A stretch of 64,000 nucleotides of DNA from assembly GCF_022513635.1 (NCBI RefSeq), contig NZ_JAKWBL010000001.1, positions 1,302,001 to 1,366,000 on the forward strand, in the 5' to 3' direction. Below, piece after piece: positions 62,406 through 64,000 of this stretch. Position 1 is the first letter of the stretch; every line of letters starts with the position of its first letter. Under the pieces are notes generated by a model. It was given only the letters and a program-made list of their open reading frames with translations. It did no database searches and was not told the DNA's origin. Source of the DNA: Paraniabella ginsengisoli. GTDB lineage: Bacteria > Bacteroidota > Bacteroidia > Chitinophagales > Chitinophagaceae. Made by a program: the position numbers and the translations under genes.

Positions 62406-63427
62406 TTGAAGCCAAAAAACATTTCATCCAGTTTAAAGGACGTGGCCAGTTATGCTGGTGTATCCATCGCGACAGTTTCCCGCGTGATCAATGCGGATCC
62501 TAAAGTGAAAGGAGAAACTGCCCTAACCGTACAAAAGGCAATTAAAACACTTGGTTACCGGCCAAATAGAGTAGCGCAAAGATTACGTGTTACCAATGCC
62601 CGCAGACGGTTGATAGGCCTTCTTATACCGGATATTCACAATCCATATTATGTAGATATAATCAGTGGTGTAGAGCAATACGCTTATGATCAGAACTCTA
62701 CTGTGATCATTGGAAACTTTTCTCAAGACCCTAAAAAAGAAGAGTTATATATTGATATTTTAAGAAGTGAATCTGTGGACGGATTTATTGTAGCCACTAC
62801 GCCCAGAACTGAAAAAAAGTAGAATTATTAATTGAAGAAGGCATACCTGTTGTTTGTATTGACAGAGGTTTAAAAAGCTTAAAGGCGGACGTTGTCAAGA
62901 CTGATAATGAACTTGGTGCATTTTATGCCACCGATCATTTGATAAAACTGGGACATACAAAGATTGCTCATATTGCCGGCGATAAAGAAATTCCAACAAC
63001 ACATGAGCGAATTGCTGGTTACAAATCGGCCTTTAGACATCATGGTATAAGAGTTGACGAGAAACTGATCTTCAGCAGAAAATCTGATTATCAAAGCGGG
63101 GTAGAACTTACCGAACAGGTTATTAGCCTGAAATCCAGGCCTACAGCAATTTTTACCGGTAATAACCTGCTCACTTTGGGTGCTTTTGAAGCGCTTCATC
63201 GAAATAATATTCGAATGCCGAAGGAAATAGCAGTAGTGGGTTTTGATGATGTTTACTGGGCAAGTTCCTTAAACCCAGCACTTACAGCTGTAAAGCAGTT
63301 TGGATATGAGATGGGACAGCAGGCTATAGAATTACTTTACAAGAGACTCTCAAATCCACAACGCCCACCAACCAGCTATATTCTAAAGCCGGAATTAATG
63401 ATCAGAAAATCATGTGGAACTAAATAA
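62406..63427 (+). CDS. LacI/GalR-family transcriptional regulator (one frame break)
   Basis: About 340 residues. N-terminal LacI helix-turn-helix SLKDVASYAGVSIATVSRVINADPKV and hinge helix RPNRVAQRL (in pieces), then a periplasmic-binding-protein-like effector domain: LIGLLIPDIHNPYYVDIISGVEQ, DGFIVATTP, GHTKIAHIAGD, RPTAIFTGNNLLTLGA, EIAVVGFDDVYWA. The break is in the A7 run near 62813. The frame begins with TTG at 62406 directly before the conserved start. It probably responds to a sugar derived from pectin and controls the neighbouring sus genes. Confidence 0.9.
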
Positions 63428-63443
63428 ATTTTTTAATTAATTA

Positions 63444-63457
63444 TGTAAACGTTTACA
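63444..63457. promoter_or_regulatory. Perfect 14-bp LacI-type operator before the second susC
   Basis: TGTAAACGTTTACA, an exact palindrome with the CG centre of LacI/GalR operators, stands between the regulator gene and the next susC. No -7 box could be assigned. Confidence 0.75.
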
Positions 63458-63501
63458 AATAAATCTGTTGATTCATTTTTTCATTAATAATTGTAATTAA
63501 T

Positions 63502-64000
63502 ATGAGACCTCTTGCCATTTCAAAAAAATGTTAATGCTTCTATTGTTATGCTGCAGCATCAACGCTATGGCCCAAAACCGGCCAGTTACAGGAAGAATAT
63601 TGGATAAGTTCACCGGACAATCGCTCGGCAATGCGACGATTCTGGTAAAGGGTACCAATCAAAATATTCCGGTAGCGGAAGATGGGTCCTTTTCTTTAAA
63701 CGTGAATGATACAGCCACGGTACTTGTAATAAGTTATGTCGGCTACGGAACCCAGGAAATTAGTGTTGGTAGTCAGACGGAATTAACGATACTGCTCAGC
63801 AATTCAGAAGCCAGCCTTGATGACGTTGTCGTAATTGGTTATGGTGCTGTCAAAAAGCGGGATCTTACAGGAAGTGTAGTTTCAATAAAAGGCGGTGAAG
63901 CTACAAAGGTTCCTGTATCCAGTCCGATAGAAGCACTTCAGGGCAAAATTCCTGGTGCGGATATTTATCGAAATAATGGTTATGCTGGTGGGACTCCCAA
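63502..64000 (+). CDS. SusC/RagA-family outer-membrane protein, 5' end
   Basis: N-terminal ~165 residues; the gene runs off the right edge. The ATG at 63502 (MRPLAISKK) joins the signal peptide LMLLLLCCSINAMAQN if one A is added to the A7 run at 63522-63528; an unbroken alternative starts at the ATG at 63528. The carboxypeptidase-like domain (PVTGRILDKFTGQSLGNATILVKGTN), the TonB motif region DDVVVIGYGAVKKRDLTGSV and the plug start SPIEALQGKIPGADIYRNNG are clear. It is a second SusC next to the LacI regulator. Confidence 0.92.

Overview
The window is a 64 kb piece of a Bacteroidota chromosome. The protein set suggests the Chitinophagaceae, but no species can be named from sequence alone. Evidence includes SusC/SusD pairs, -7 boxes of the TAnnTTTG type, a BT_3928-type DoxX protein, a long-form HisG, a bifunctional HisB, Tat-tagged Gfo/Idh/MocA oxidoreductases and many short palindromic intergenic repeats. 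No tRNA, rRNA, CRISPR array, transposase or complete prophage was seen.

Layout. 1-9.4 kb: housekeeping and unknown genes (3' end of rimO, an RlpA-like barrel, fbaA, two conserved unknowns, plsC, folP, a DUF1599 protein, a BT_3928 protein, a peptide-ABC permease). 9.5-16.4 kb: mostly minus strand (DUF721, recF, two glycosyltransferases, coaE, yajC, a DUF1573 lipoprotein, nusB) with one plus-strand phosphopantetheinyl transferase. 16.8-25.9 kb: groES-groEL, a small lipoprotein, two Gfo/Idh/MocA oxidoreductases, an ABC-F ATPase and a secreted beta-propeller. 25.9-34.6 kb: a complete minus-strand histidine operon, hisG-D-C-B-H-(KilA-N)-A-F-IE. It is preceded by a 17-codon leader peptide containing four His codons and by a terminator/antiterminator pair. 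34.7-48.7 kb: a secreted polysaccharide-lyase-like protein, an exonuclease, a dolichol-phosphate-mannose-synthase-like enzyme, a DUF4268 protein, an esterase, an MBL-fold nuclease, a penicillin acylase, a GH43-like propeller and a GH2 enzyme. 49.2-64 kb: a pectin-type polysaccharide utilisation locus (DUF3826, susC, susD, two tandem PL1 pectate lyases, a large DUF6298-like protein, a LacI regulator and the start of a second susC).

How they fit together. SusC/D would import pectic oligosaccharides released by the surface lyases. The LacI-type regulator is flanked by operator-like palindromes, one of them a perfect 14-mer in front of the second susC. GH2, GH43-like, esterase and Gfo/Idh proteins nearby would fit downstream sugar processing. 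The his operon makes the whole pathway from PRPP and ATP to histidine and appears to be controlled by ribosome-mediated attenuation.

Quality. About thirty genes carry single-base reading-frame breaks, nearly fifty in all. In every case worked through, adding one base, usually to a homopolymer, restores a well-conserved protein. These are almost certainly uncorrected sequencing deletions, so the broken genes are annotated as single CDSs rather than pseudogenes. The most interesting signals are the his attenuator, a family of GC-rich palindromes lying in frame at the 5' ends of four his genes, a KilA-N gene inside the his operon, and several dispersed or nested repeat families.
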